Assembly: GCA_949284985.1 (NCBI GenBank)
Contig: CASDWY010000004.1
Coordinates: forward strand, 51,344 to 115,343
Length of the DNA: 64,000 nucleotides
DNA from: an uncultured bacterium
GTDB taxonomy: Bacteria; Cyanobacteriota; Vampirovibrionia; Gastranaerophilales; Gastranaerophilaceae
Direction of reading: 5' to 3'
Within the stretch, counting starts at the first letter, position 1; each line of letters begins with the position of its first letter. Positions 54,571-62,708 of this stretch are shown here, piece after piece. The position numbers were made by a program, and so were the translations under genes. The notes under the pieces were generated by a model, which had not been told where the DNA came from, ran no database searches, and worked only from the letters and a program-made list of their open reading frames with translations.

Positions 54571-54576
54571 TTACCC

Positions 54577-54760
54577 TTTCCGGGAAACCGGAAAAACATT
54601 AATATACCATGAAAATTGAATATTAATGTGATCTACGAGGGGGGCTGCTAATAAAGTAGAATTGATGAGAATTAAAAATCAAAATGAGAAAAGCAGCAAA
54701 GGTACCCCGAGAGATAAACCGCAGAGTCAGAAACGAAAGTAGAAGATGATGCAGACGTAG
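54577..54760 (+). promoter_or_regulatory. Structured RNA element between rpsJ and rplC
   Basis: This 215-base gap is very long for an r-protein operon. It contains TTTCCGG-GAAA-CCGGAAA (54577-54594, perfect stem with GNRA loop), ACATTAATAT (54596-54605) pairing with ATATTAATGT (54620-54629), and a domain closed by CTACG (54633-54637) / CGTAG (54756-54760). Inside that, GGGG with GCTGCT (ending 54649) pairs with AGCAGC (54692-54697) and CCCC (54705-54708), and TTGAT/ATCAA makes an apical hairpin. It could be a cis-regulatory RNA or processing site. It has no convincing ORF. Confidence 0.5.
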
Positions 54761-54785
54761 CGCTCACAAGAAGAAAGGTAGAAAA

Positions 54786-55439
54786 GTGACCAAAAGAGAT
54801 TCTAGATTAGGTGTAATCGGAAAAAAGCTTGGTATGACACAAGTTTTTGACGAACAAGGACTCGCAATTCCTGTAACCGTTATCAAAGTTGATCCTTTGA
54901 CAGTTACACAAGTAAAAACGGTTGAAACTGACGGTTATAATGCGATTCAAGTAGGTGTTGGTGCAGTAAAAGAGAAACACCTAACAAAAGCACAAATAGG
55001 ACACCTTCAAAAAAACAAATTAGAAAATTTCAGATTATTGCAAGAGTTTAGACTCGACAATGCCTCTGAATATCAAGTAGGACAATCTATTGATTTGTCA
55101 GTTCTCGATAACATTCAAAAAGTAGATGTGACAGGCAAATCCATAGGTAAAGGCTTCCAAGGTACTGTAAAGAGATGGAACTTTTCAAGAGGCCCGATGG
55201 CACATGGTTCGAAGAACCACAGAGCACCTGGTTCAATTGGTGCAGGCACAACTCCGGGTCGTGTTATTAAAGGCAAAAGAATGGCCGGTAATATGGGTAA
55301 TGAAAAAGTTACTATTACAAAGCTTACAGTAGTAAAAGTTGATAAAGAAAACAACTTGTTGCTGGTAAAAGGAGCAGTTCCTGGATGCGAAGGCAGAATG
55401 GTAACAGTAAAACCGTCAAGAGTTAAATGGAACTCTTAG
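54786..55439 (+). CDS. rplC: 50S ribosomal protein L3
   Basis: A 217-residue protein with 'LGVIGKKLGMTQVFDEQG' at the start and 'HGSKNHRAPGSIGAGTTPGR' and 'MAGNMGNEKVT' in the core loop that reaches the peptidyl transferase centre. The start is GTG at 54786. It lies after the 215-base structured spacer. Confidence 0.96.
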   Translation: MTKRDSRLGVIGKKLGMTQVFDEQGLAIPVTVIKVDPLTVTQVKTVETDGYNAIQVGVGAVKEKHLTKAQIGHLQKNKLENFRLLQEFRLDNASEYQVGQSIDLSVLDNIQKVDVTGKSIGKGFQGTVKRWNFSRGPMAHGSKNHRAPGSIGAGTTPGRVIKGKRMAGNMGNEKVTITKLTVVKVDKENNLLLVKGAVPGCEGRMVTVKPSRVKWNS

Positions 55440-55462
55440 TAAGAATTATTGAGGAAACAAAA

Positions 55463-56098
55463 ATGTCAAAAGAAATATCATTACTAAGTACAAACGGAAA
55501 AAGTTTAGGTCAAATCGCGCTTGACGAAAATGTTTTTGGCGTGGAACCGAATATTCACGTTATGCACTTGGCTTTAAGAAGACAATTGAACAATGCAAGA
55601 CAAGGCACAGCTTGTGCCAAAACTAGGGCAGAAGTATCCGGAGGCGGAAAAAAGCCTTGGAAACAAAAAGGAACAGGTCGTGCAAGAGCTGGTTCATTGA
55701 GATCACCATTGTTTGCAGGCGGTGGTGTTATATTTGGGCCAAAACCCAGAGATTATAGTTTTTCTATGCCGCAAAAGGCTAGAAGACTGGCTTTGCGTTC
55801 AGCTTTGTCTGCCAGATTAGATCAAACTGTAGTAGTTAAAGATTTTTCTGAAATCAAAGAAGCTAAAACAAAGTTGATGGTTGAAGCGTTAAAAGCATTA
55901 AAAGTAGAAGGGAAAGTTCTTATAATTGCGGATACAAAAGCTGCAGAAAATCAAAATCTTGAGTTGGCTGCAAGAAATATTCCGAGTGTAAAGATTATTT
56001 TGCCCTCAAACTTGAACGTAAAGGATTTATTAGAAGCTAATAATGTGGTAATCACAGAAGCTGCAATAAATGAAATAACTGAAAGGTTGTTAAAATAA
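55463..56098 (+). CDS. rplD: 50S ribosomal protein L4
   Basis: A 211-residue protein from ATG 55463, preceded by GAGGAAAC; an in-frame ATG 12 codons earlier overlaps rplC and is not needed. It has 'RAEVSGGGKKPWKQKGTGRA', the loop that lines the exit tunnel. In E. coli L4 also represses its own operon through the leader RNA; whether that applies here is unknown. Confidence 0.96.
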   Translation: MSKEISLLSTNGKSLGQIALDENVFGVEPNIHVMHLALRRQLNNARQGTACAKTRAEVSGGGKKPWKQKGTGRARAGSLRSPLFAGGGVIFGPKPRDYSFSMPQKARRLALRSALSARLDQTVVVKDFSEIKEAKTKLMVEALKALKVEGKVLIIADTKAAENQNLELAARNIPSVKIILPSNLNVKDLLEANNVVITEAAINEITERLLK

Positions 56099-56406
56099 TG
56101 AGCAAAACAAGAACAAACAAGGAAAAATTATTCGACATCCTAAAAAGACCGATCATTACAGAAAAGTCTATGGGTGCGACAACATTAAACCAGTATACTT
56201 TTGAAGTTGCAAAAGATGCTACAAAGATAGAGATAGCGCAAGCAGTTGAAGCAGCATTTGCAGGAAGAAAAGTTACAAAAGTTAGAACAGTTTATATGCC
56301 ATCTCATGCGAAGAGAATTGGCTATAGCGTAGGCAGAACTCAATCGAGCAAAAAAGCTATAGTGACGATTGAGGGCGAACCAATTGAAGAACTTATAGGA
56401 GCATAA
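56098..56406 (+). CDS. rplW: 50S ribosomal protein L23
   Basis: A 102-residue protein with '[11 protein letters not shown]', '[20 protein letters not shown]' and '[14 protein letters not shown]', full-length L23, the docking site at the tunnel exit for trigger factor and SRP. Its ATG overlaps the rplD stop by one base. Confidence 0.96.
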   Translation: MSKTRTNKEKLFDILKRPIITEKSMGATTLNQYTFEVAKDATKIEIAQAVEAAFAGRKVTKVRTVYMPSHAKRIGYSVGRTQSSKKAIVTIEGEPIEELIGA

Positions 56407-56408
56407 AA

Positions 56409-57236
56409 ATGGGTATCCGTACAATAAATCCGACTTCTCCAGGACAAAGAGGAATGTCAAAGAGCGATTTTGCCGATATAACTACAGATAAGCCGGAAAA
56501 ATCACTATTAAGACCTCTTAGAAAAAATGGAGGAAGAAACAACAAAGGAAGAATTACATGTCGTCACAGAGGTGGCGGAGCTAAAAGAGCTTATCGTGTA
56601 ATAGACTTTAAAAGAAATAAATTTGGCGTACCGGCAACAGTAAAGACGATTGAATACGATCCAAACAGAAATGTAAGAATTTCATTAGTAGTTTATGCAG
56701 ATGGTGAAAAGAGATACATTTTAACCCCGCATGGCTTGAATGTTGGAGATGTAATCGTATCTGGTTCAGATGTGGAAATTAAGACAGGAAACGCGATGCC
56801 GTTAGATTTAATTCCACTAGGTACATTGGTTCACAATATTGAAATGATACCTGGTAAAGGTGGTCAAATTGTAAGAACAGCCGGTGGAGCAGCTCAATTG
56901 ATGGCGAAAGAAGGTAATTACGTTACAATAAAACTTCCTAGCTCTGAAATGAGAATGATCAGAAAAGAATGTCTCGCTACAATCGGATCGCTTGGCAATG
57001 CCGAATTCAAGAACATGAAAATTGGTAAAGCAGGAAGAAAGAGATATCTTGGAATTAAACCGACTGTAAGAGGTGTTACAATGAACCCTTGCGATCACCC
57101 GCATGGTGGTGGTGAAGGAAAAACAGGTCCTGGTGGACATCCTAAGACACCTTGGGGCAAACCGGCTCTGGGATACAAAACTCGTAAGAGTAATAAACAA
57201 TCTAACAAATTAATTGTTAGAAGAAGAAGAAAGTAG
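56409..57236 (+). CDS. rplB: 50S ribosomal protein L2
   Basis: A 275-residue protein with '[20 protein letters not shown]', '[19 protein letters not shown]' and '[20 protein letters not shown]', the peptidyl-transferase-proximal His region of L2. Two bases separate it from rplW. An eight-pair hairpin follows before rpsS. Confidence 0.97.
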   Translation: MGIRTINPTSPGQRGMSKSDFADITTDKPEKSLLRPLRKNGGRNNKGRITCRHRGGGAKRAYRVIDFKRNKFGVPATVKTIEYDPNRNVRISLVVYADGEKRYILTPHGLNVGDVIVSGSDVEIKTGNAMPLDLIPLGTLVHNIEMIPGKGGQIVRTAGGAAQLMAKEGNYVTIKLPSSEMRMIRKECLATIGSLGNAEFKNMKIGKAGRKRYLGIKPTVRGVTMNPCDHPHGGGEGKTGPGGHPKTPWGKPALGYKTRKSNKQSNKLIVRRRRK

Positions 57237-57241
57237 TTGTA

Positions 57242-57271
57242 AAGAGTTGTATGTTAAATTATTCAACTCTT
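57242..57271 (+). promoter_or_regulatory. Intercistronic hairpin between rplB and rpsS
   Basis: AAGAGTTG (57242-57249) and CAACTCTT (57264-57271) form a perfect eight-pair stem with a 14-base loop, without a T tract. It lies in a 78-base spacer before rpsS and is one of a series of such spacers in this operon. Confidence 0.55.
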
Positions 57272-57314
57272 AGACACAAAGATAAAGACAAAAATAACTA
57301 AAAGGAGATAATTA

Positions 57315-57596
57315 ATGGCTCGTTCATTAAAAAAAGGTCCATACGTACTAGATTCACTCCAACGCAAAATAGAAAAAATGAATGCTGCTGGCGAGAAAAA
57401 GGTCGTAAAAACGTGGTCAAGAGCATCTATGATAGTTCCGGATATGCTAGGACATACAATAGCTGTTCACAATGGCAAAACCCATGTACCTGTTTATGTA
57501 ACTGAACAAATGGTAGGACACAAACTAGGTGAGTTTGCACCAACAAGATTATTCAGAGGTCATGCAGGTCAGGACAAAACAGCAAAACGTAAGTAA
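57315..57596 (+). CDS. rpsS: 30S ribosomal protein S19
   Basis: A 93-residue protein with '[20 protein letters not shown]', '[20 protein letters not shown]' and '[17 protein letters not shown]', full-length S19 in the 30S head. It follows AAAGGAGATAATT, a strong ribosome site. Confidence 0.97.
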   Translation: MARSLKKGPYVLDSLQRKIEKMNAAGEKKVVKTWSRASMIVPDMLGHTIAVHNGKTHVPVYVTEQMVGHKLGEFAPTRLFRGHAGQDKTAKRK

Positions 57597-57639
57597 TAAG
57601 ATTAAAAGAGGTATAACCTCCAAAATAAGGAAAAGGACA

Positions 57640-57981
57640 ATGCAAGAAGCAAAGGCTAAACAAACAAATATAAAAATGCCGGCACGAAAGTTGAGACGTG
57701 TTATTAATGAAGTGCGCGGTAAATCAGTTGAAGAAGCTGTAAGAATTTTGCGCTTTATGCCATACTTCGCAGCAAGAGTAGTTGAGAAAAATCTGACAGC
57801 AGCTGTAGCAAACGCATCAGAGAAATTTGGTGCAAGTGCAGCGAGTTTGAAGGTTTCTGAAATTTTTGCTGACGAAAGTATAACTTTAAAAAGAGCAAGA
57901 CCGAGAGCTCAAGGTAGAATGTACTCACGTATGAAACGTACATCCCACCTAACAGTCGTAGTAGCAAGTAAGACTAAATAG
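57640..57981 (+). CDS. rplV: 50S ribosomal protein L22
   Basis: A 113-residue protein from ATG 57640, chosen for its AAGGAAAAGGA site; an open frame extends upstream over rpsS but is not coding. It has '[20 protein letters not shown]', '[10 protein letters not shown]' and '[20 protein letters not shown]', the tunnel-lining loop of L22. A small GAGGT-ATA-ACCTC hairpin lies between rpsS and this gene. Confidence 0.95.
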   Translation: MQEAKAKQTNIKMPARKLRRVINEVRGKSVEEAVRILRFMPYFAARVVEKNLTAAVANASEKFGASAASLKVSEIFADESITLKRARPRAQGRMYSRMKRTSHLTVVVASKTK

Positions 57982-57992
57982 GAGAATATAAA

Positions 57993-58730
57993 GTGGGACA
58001 AAAGACTCACCCGAAAGGATTCAGAGTAGGCATAATCCAACCTTGGGAAAGCACATGGTTTGCCAAGAAAGATTATCCCGAATTCGTAGCAGAAGATGCT
58101 AAATTAAGAAAATTCATCAAGAAAAAACTATATGCAGCAGGCGTAGCGAGAATTCTTATTGCAAGAAAAGCTCAAAACGTTACTGTAACAGTTGTAACAG
58201 CTAAACCTGGTATAGTTGTAGGACGTGGCGGTCAAGGAATTGAAGAATTAAGAGCTGAAGTTCAAAAACTTATCAAAAAGCAAGTTACTATTGATGTTGT
58301 AGAAGTAGCTAGAATAGATGCAGAAGCACAGCTTGTTGCTGAAAATATTGCTCAACAACTTGAAAAACGTATAGCATTCAGAAGAGCAATGAAACAAGCA
58401 ATGCAAAGGACAATGCGTTCAGGCGTCCAAGGTATTAAAGTTATGGTATCAGGTCGTTTGGGCGGAGCTGAAATCGCTCGTTCTGAGTGGGCAAAAGAAG
58501 GAAGAATTCCTCTTCAAACACTTAGAGCCGATGTAGATTACGGTTTTACAGAAGCGGATACAATGATGGGTAAAATCGGCGTAAAGGTTTGGGTTTTCAA
58601 AGGAAACTTAATGCCCGGCGAAATGGCTGATAAAAACATCAAATCTAAAAAAATCGGTGGTGGCGTTGAAGATAAAGCTATCGGAAGACGTGGTAAAAGA
58701 AGACCGAGAACAGACAAAGTAGAAGAATAA
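57993..58730 (+). CDS. rpsC: 30S ribosomal protein S3
   Basis: A 245-residue protein starting at GTG 57993 with GGAG upstream. It has the N-terminal '[20 protein letters not shown]', the KH domain motif '[20 protein letters not shown]' and '[15 protein letters not shown]'. The C-terminal tail is basic and slightly extended. It forms part of the mRNA entry helicase site. Confidence 0.97.
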   Translation: MGQKTHPKGFRVGIIQPWESTWFAKKDYPEFVAEDAKLRKFIKKKLYAAGVARILIARKAQNVTVTVVTAKPGIVVGRGGQGIEELRAEVQKLIKKQVTIDVVEVARIDAEAQLVAENIAQQLEKRIAFRRAMKQAMQRTMRSGVQGIKVMVSGRLGGAEIARSEWAKEGRIPLQTLRADVDYGFTEADTMMGKIGVKVWVFKGNLMPGEMADKNIKSKKIGGGVEDKAIGRRGKRRPRTDKVEE

Positions 58731-58749
58731 TTAGGAGCGAAAAACAATC

Positions 58750-59154
58750 ATGTTAATGCCCAAAAAAACAAAATATCGTAAAAAAATGAAAGGGAGAATG
58801 ACAGGCTCTGAAACTCGCGGAACAACGCTTGAATTTGGCGGTTTTGGTATTCAAACTACTGAGCCGGCTTGGATAACAAGTCGTCAGATAGAGGCTGCCA
58901 GAAGAGCGATGACTCGTGAAATTAAAAGAGGCGGTAATGTATGGATTAAAATTTTCCCGGACAAACCAATAACCAAAAAACCTGCCGAAGTTCGGATGGG
59001 AAAAGGTAAAGGAAACCCAGAATATTGGGTAGCCGTAGTTAAACCAGGAAGAGTGTTGTTCGAGTTGGATTATCCTGATCGCGACGTAGCAGTAAGAGCA
59101 TTAGAGCTTGCTGCACAAAAACTTCCTATCAAAGTAAGAATCGTTGAGAAATAG
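58750..59154 (+). CDS. rplP: 50S ribosomal protein L16
   Basis: A 134-residue protein beginning [17 protein letters not shown], with '[20 protein letters not shown]' and '[20 protein letters not shown]'. The ATG at 58750 is kept because bacterial L16 usually has two residues before MPK-like starts. It lies between rpsC and rpmC with short gaps. Confidence 0.96.
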   Translation: MLMPKKTKYRKKMKGRMTGSETRGTTLEFGGFGIQTTEPAWITSRQIEAARRAMTREIKRGGNVWIKIFPDKPITKKPAEVRMGKGKGNPEYWVAVVKPGRVLFELDYPDRDVAVRALELAAQKLPIKVRIVEK

Positions 59155-59162
59155 GTGACATT

Positions 59163-59351
59163 ATGAAGATACAAGAAATCAGAGAAATGTCAGTAGAAGA
59201 ACTCGGTAACAAAGTTGTAGAACTAAAGCAAGAATTGTTTAATCTCAGATTACAAAAAGCAATGCATAAGCTTGAAAATACAGCTAAAATTGGCGAAGTG
59301 AAAAAATCTATTGCACAGATAAAAACAGTAATTACAGAAAAAAGCAATTAA
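59163..59351 (+). CDS. rpmC: 50S ribosomal protein L29
   Basis: A 62-residue helical hairpin protein, 'REMSVEELGNKVVELKQELF' then 'NLRLQKAMHKLENTAKIGEV', typical L29. It sits eight bases after rplP and 11 before rpsQ. Confidence 0.95.
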   Translation: MKIQEIREMSVEELGNKVVELKQELFNLRLQKAMHKLENTAKIGEVKKSIAQIKTVITEKSN

Positions 59352-59362
59352 GGGGTTATAAA

Positions 59363-59608
59363 ATGCCTAAAAAAGAAAAACAAGGGATCGTAGTAAGTTC
59401 TAAAATGGACAAAACAGCAGTTGTGAAAGTTTCAGAATTTGCGCCACACCCAAAATATAAGAAAATTATAGAAACAACAAAAAACTACAAAGCGCATGAT
59501 GCTAAAAATGAATGTCAAGAAGGCGATGTAGTTAGAATTATTGAATCAAAGCCAATCTCAGGCGACAAACGCTGGGTGATTGAATCTATCGTAGAAAAAG
59601 CAAAATAG
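59363..59608 (+). CDS. rpsQ: 30S ribosomal protein S17
   Basis: An 81-residue OB-fold protein with 'GIVVSSKMDKTAVVKVSEFA', 'HPKYKKIIETTKNYKAHD' and 'GDVVRIIESKPISGDKRWVI'. Full length. A 108-base structured spacer follows before rplN. Confidence 0.95.
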   Translation: MPKKEKQGIVVSSKMDKTAVVKVSEFAPHPKYKKIIETTKNYKAHDAKNECQEGDVVRIIESKPISGDKRWVIESIVEKAK

Positions 59609-59716
59609 TTTTACGATGGCAAACGCAATATGACAGAGTAGGAAATAACCTTCCTGTCCGCTATTGAAGACACAGATGTCCGTATGAAAAATCGGACGAG
59701 AAAAGGAAAAAGGAAA
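59609..59716 (+). promoter_or_regulatory. Structured spacer between rpsQ and rplN
   Basis: GGAA-ATAACC-TTCC, flanked by ACAG/CTGT, is followed by GTCCG (59678-59682), loop TATGAAAAAT, CGGAC (59693-59697). A second GTCCG just after the first hairpin could compete for the same CGGAC. The spacer ends in a purine-rich run AGAAAAGGAAAAAGGAAAATG that serves as ribosome site. Confidence 0.45.
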
Positions 59717-60085
59717 ATGATACAACAAGAGTCAAGATTAGTAGTAGCAGACAACACAGGTGCTAAAGAGCTGTTGTGTATCCGCGTTATGGGTGGTTCA
59801 AACAGAAATTTTGCAGGTGTTGGAGATGTTATTGTAGCTACAGTTAAGTCAGCTACACCTAATATGCCGGTGAAAAAATCTGAAGTAGTCAAAGCCGTTG
59901 TAGTAAGAACAAAAGCTGATATTAAACGTGCAGACGGTTCAGTAATCAGATTTGATGAAAATGCGGCAGTAATAATTAACAAAGACGGTAATCCACGTGG
60001 AACACGTGTATTTGGACCGGTTGCCCGTGAGTTAAGAGATAAAAACTTTATGAAAATTATTTCTTTAGCTCCCGAGGTAATTTAG
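59717..60085 (+). CDS. rplN: 50S ribosomal protein L14
   Basis: A 122-residue protein with '[19 protein letters not shown]', '[20 protein letters not shown]' and '[20 protein letters not shown]'. The start at 59717 is fixed by the conserved MIQ start; an open frame begins 11 codons earlier inside the hairpin loop. Confidence 0.97.
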   Translation: MIQQESRLVVADNTGAKELLCIRVMGGSNRNFAGVGDVIVATVKSATPNMPVKKSEVVKAVVVRTKADIKRADGSVIRFDENAAVIINKDGNPRGTRVFGPVARELRDKNFMKIISLAPEVI

Positions 60086-60096
60086 GAGAAACGACA

Positions 60097-60450
60097 ATGA
60101 TGAAAAGAGCAAAAAAATCAAAGATCAATAACAAGCTTCACGTTAAAAAAGGTGACAGAGTTATTGTTATATCCGGCAAAGATAAAGGAAAAGTCGGAAG
60201 TGTAAGTAAAGTATTTACAGCTGAAGCAAAAGTAGTTGTTGAGGGTGTAAATATGATTACGAAAGCAGTAAAAGCAAACCCTATGGCAGGAATCCAAGGT
60301 GGCTTAACTAAATTTGAAGCACCTATGAACTGTTCAAAAGTTATGCTTTATTGCCCTTCTTGTGAAAAGGCTACACGAGTTAAATATGATGTGGTAAATG
60401 ATAAGAAGGTTCGTGTTTGCAAGAAATGTGGCGAACAATTAGACGTATAA
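60097..60450 (+). CDS. rplX: 50S ribosomal protein L24 with zinc-ribbon tail
   Basis: A 117-residue protein with the KOW motif 'VKKGDRVIVISGKDKGKVGS' and 'VVVEGVNMITKAVKANPMAG'. The C-terminal region has two Cys pairs ('LYCPSCEKATR', 'VRVCKKCGEQL'), which could bind zinc as in some Gram-positive L24. It begins at 60097 after GGAG; a second Met follows at once. Confidence 0.95.
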   Translation: MMKRAKKSKINNKLHVKKGDRVIVISGKDKGKVGSVSKVFTAEAKVVVEGVNMITKAVKANPMAGIQGGLTKFEAPMNCSKVMLYCPSCEKATRVKYDVVNDKKVRVCKKCGEQLDV

Positions 60451-60526
60451 TTAATGTATGGGCGAGTTAAGCCGCTTATGATATAGCAGTTTGAACTCGA
60501 ATTCTACTTAAGAAAAGGAAAAAGAA
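60451..60526 (+). promoter_or_regulatory. Hairpin spacer between rplX and rplE
   Basis: CGAGTT (60463-60468) pairs with AACTCG (60494-60499) around a 25-base loop. In E. coli the S8 repressor site lies at this place, so it may be an S8-binding site, but I could not match a specific motif. It ends with AAGAAAAGGAAAAAGAAATG. Confidence 0.4.
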
Positions 60527-61075
60527 ATGACAATTACAAAGAATCTTAAAGAAAGATATGAAACAGACGTAAAAAAAGCGTTAATTGACAAATTTGGTTA
60601 TAAAAACGCACATCAAGTACCAAAGTTATGCAAAATTGTTATTAACATGGGTGCTGGTGAATGTACGCACAATTCAAAGCTAGCGGAAGTTATTGTTAAG
60701 CAGCTTTCAAAAATAGCAGGACAAAAGTGTGTTATAACCAGAGCAAAAAAATCAATTGCAACTTTTAAATTAAGAGAAGGAATGCCGGTAGGTGCAATGG
60801 TTACATTGCGAGGTGAAAGGATGTATGATTTCTTGCAAAAGTTAAATTGCGTAGTACTTCCTAGAATTCGTGACTTTAGAGGTGTATCCGGAAAATCTTT
60901 TGATGGTCGAGGAAACTATACTCTAGGTTTAAAAGAACAAGCTTTGTTCCCTGAAATTTCTTATGATGAAATTGATGTGGTTCAAGGTATGAATATTTCT
61001 ATTATTACAACAGCAAACACAGATGAAGAAGGCAAGGCTCTTCTCGCTGAGCTTGGTGTTCCGTTTAAAAAATAA
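60527..61075 (+). CDS. rplE: 50S ribosomal protein L5
   Basis: A 182-residue protein with '[15 protein letters not shown]', '[20 protein letters not shown]', '[20 protein letters not shown]' and '[19 protein letters not shown]', full-length L5, which binds 5S rRNA. It follows a strong purine-rich ribosome site. Confidence 0.97.
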   Translation: MTITKNLKERYETDVKKALIDKFGYKNAHQVPKLCKIVINMGAGECTHNSKLAEVIVKQLSKIAGQKCVITRAKKSIATFKLREGMPVGAMVTLRGERMYDFLQKLNCVVLPRIRDFRGVSGKSFDGRGNYTLGLKEQALFPEISYDEIDVVQGMNISIITTANTDEEGKALLAELGVPFKK

Positions 61076-61131
61076 TTGAACAACATAAATTATTTATGAT
61101 AAAATAAAAACAAACAAAAAGGAGATAAATC

Positions 61132-61338
61132 GTGGCTAAAAAAGCGATGATAAACAAAGAACAAAGAAGAATGGAACTTGCATTAAAGGGTAAATATCCA
61201 AAAGTAAGACTCCATAATCGTTGCTCAATCTGCGGTCGTCCACATGGATATAACAGAGACTTTGGATTGTGCAGAATACACTTGAGAGAAATGGCTCATA
61301 GAGGCTTGCTCCCAGGTGTAACAAAAGCAAGTTGGTAA
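61132..61338 (+). CDS. rpsN: 30S ribosomal protein S14, zinc type with His ligand
   Basis: A 68-residue short S14 starting at GTG 61132 after AAGGAGATAAATC. It has the zinc-type core '[20 protein letters not shown]' and the end 'LPGVTKASW'. The ligands appear as Cys31, Cys34, Cys47 and His50 ('LCRIH'), where the family usually has Cys at the fourth place. It lies between rplE and rpsH, as in many bacteria. Confidence 0.95.
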   Translation: MAKKAMINKEQRRMELALKGKYPKVRLHNRCSICGRPHGYNRDFGLCRIHLREMAHRGLLPGVTKASW

Positions 61339-61551
61339 GATATTTATTTATTTTAATAAATTTCTAACTATACTGCATGAAAATTCACGTAAGTAGTTAG
61401 TTCACAAGTTTTAAAAGAATGCGTGCCTTGAAGTTAAGACCTAAATGGTTAGAAAAATTAGGCATAGAGCGGTAAAATATCGCACTGTAACGAAGATCGT
61501 GAAATCGCAGATACTTTTAAAACTTTGTTGACAAAAGAAAAGGAAAAAGAA
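61339..61551 (+). promoter_or_regulatory. Structured RNA element between rpsN and rpsH
   Basis: The 213-base gap holds ATTTATT/AATAAAT (61342-61361), CTAACTA (61364-61370) / TAGTTAG (61394-61400), and a domain closed by AAGTTTTAAAAG (61406-61417) with CTTTTAAAACTT (61514-61525), a perfect 12-pair helix. Inside, TGCCT/AGGCA, CCTAA/TTAGG and GCG/CGC pairs form branches. It ends with AAAAGAAAAGGAAAAAGAAATG. No coding potential beyond short frames. Confidence 0.5.
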
Positions 61552-61947
61552 ATGAACACAGATCCAATAGCAGATATGCTAACAAGAATCAGAAACGCAA
61601 ATACCGTTTCTCACCCAGAAGTATCTATGCCATCTTCTAAACTTAAAGTTGAGTTGGCAAAGCTTCTTAAGTCTGAAGGAATGATTTCTGACTATGAAGT
61701 TAAAGATGCAGGTAAATTTAAAGTGTTAAACATTGTTTTAAAGTACGATGCAGAGCACAAACCTGTTATTACTAATTTAAAAAGAGTTTCAAAACCGGGT
61801 TTGAGAACATATTGTAAATCAAAAAATCTTCCGAAAGTATTAGGCGGATTAGGAATTGCAATTGTTTCTACGAGCAAAGGTTTGTTGACTGATAGAAAAG
61901 CAAGAAAAGAAAATATTGGTGGTGAAGTATTGTGCTACGTATGGTAG
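61552..61947 (+). CDS. rpsH: 30S ribosomal protein S8
   Basis: A 131-residue protein from ATG 61552 ('[20 protein letters not shown]'), with '[20 protein letters not shown]' and '[20 protein letters not shown]'. An open frame runs nine codons upstream through the ribosome site and is not used. S8 binds the central domain of 16S rRNA and represses the spc operon in E. coli. Confidence 0.97.
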   Translation: MNTDPIADMLTRIRNANTVSHPEVSMPSSKLKVELAKLLKSEGMISDYEVKDAGKFKVLNIVLKYDAEHKPVITNLKRVSKPGLRTYCKSKNLPKVLGGLGIAIVSTSKGLLTDRKARKENIGGEVLCYVW

Positions 61948-62041
61948 TTCGGTGCTTAACTATCGAAAATTAAGTTTGTATATAGATTATGCAAATTAGG
62001 CGAAAGCCACAAAAGAAAATAATTAAATTGGAGATAAAAAC

Positions 62042-62581
62042 ATGTCACGTATAGGTAAATTACCTGTAGCTATTCCAGACGGCGTAAAAGTTACAATAGA
62101 AGGTCATAAAATTACAGCAGTAGGACCTTTGGGAACTGAAACTTTAGAATTATGCCAAGAAATGAATATTGCACAGGAAGAAAATTCAATCATTATTACA
62201 AGAACAAGCGACGACAGAAAAGTTAGAGCGTTGCATGGTTTGTCAAGAACGCTTGTAAGTAACCTTGTTAATGGTGTAAAAACAGGTTTTGAAAAGAAAC
62301 TTGAGATTAACGGTGTAGGTTATCGTGCAGCAATGCAAGGAAAGGACTTGAATCTTACTTTGGGTTATTCACACCCTGTAATAGTTGTTGCTCCTGAAGG
62401 GATTAAAATTGAAGTAGAAGCTAATACTAAGATTAAAGTTTCAGGTGCTAATAAACAGCTAGTAGGCGATGTAGCTGCAGAAATCAGAAGCAAACGTCCA
62501 CCAGAAGTATATAAAGGCAAGGGTGTTAAATACGCCGATGAATTTATTAGAAGAAAAGCTGGTAAAGCAGGTAAAAAATAG
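62042..62581 (+). CDS. rplF: 50S ribosomal protein L6
   Basis: A 179-residue protein with 'MSRIGKLPVAIPDGVKVTIE', 'LEINGVGYRAAMQGKDLNLT' and 'RSKRPPEVYKGKGVKYADEF'. The 94-base spacer before it has a CTTAA/TTAAG hairpin and a GGC-GAAA-GCC tetraloop (61999-62008), then TTGGAGATAAAAAC as ribosome site. Confidence 0.97.
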   Translation: MSRIGKLPVAIPDGVKVTIEGHKITAVGPLGTETLELCQEMNIAQEENSIIITRTSDDRKVRALHGLSRTLVSNLVNGVKTGFEKKLEINGVGYRAAMQGKDLNLTLGYSHPVIVVAPEGIKIEVEANTKIKVSGANKQLVGDVAAEIRSKRPPEVYKGKGVKYADEFIRRKAGKAGKK

Positions 62582-62708
62582 AGCTGCATAAGCTAAGTTC
62601 GTTGTAGTTTAGCAGTGTTTTAGCAAAGAGCTAAACTTTAGATATAGATAAATTGCCCACATAATCTTTTCGTAAAATACGTTAAAGATTGGGTGAAAGG
62701 AAAGAAAA
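62582..62708 (+). promoter_or_regulatory. Structured spacer between rplF and rplR
   Basis: AGTTTAGC (62606-62613) pairs with GCTAAACT (62630-62637). A second hairpin has AATCTTT (62663-62669), CGTA-AAA-TACG inside it, and AAAGATT (62684-62690), extended by CCC/GGG. It ends directly before the AAAGG ribosome site of rplR and so could control its access. Confidence 0.45.
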
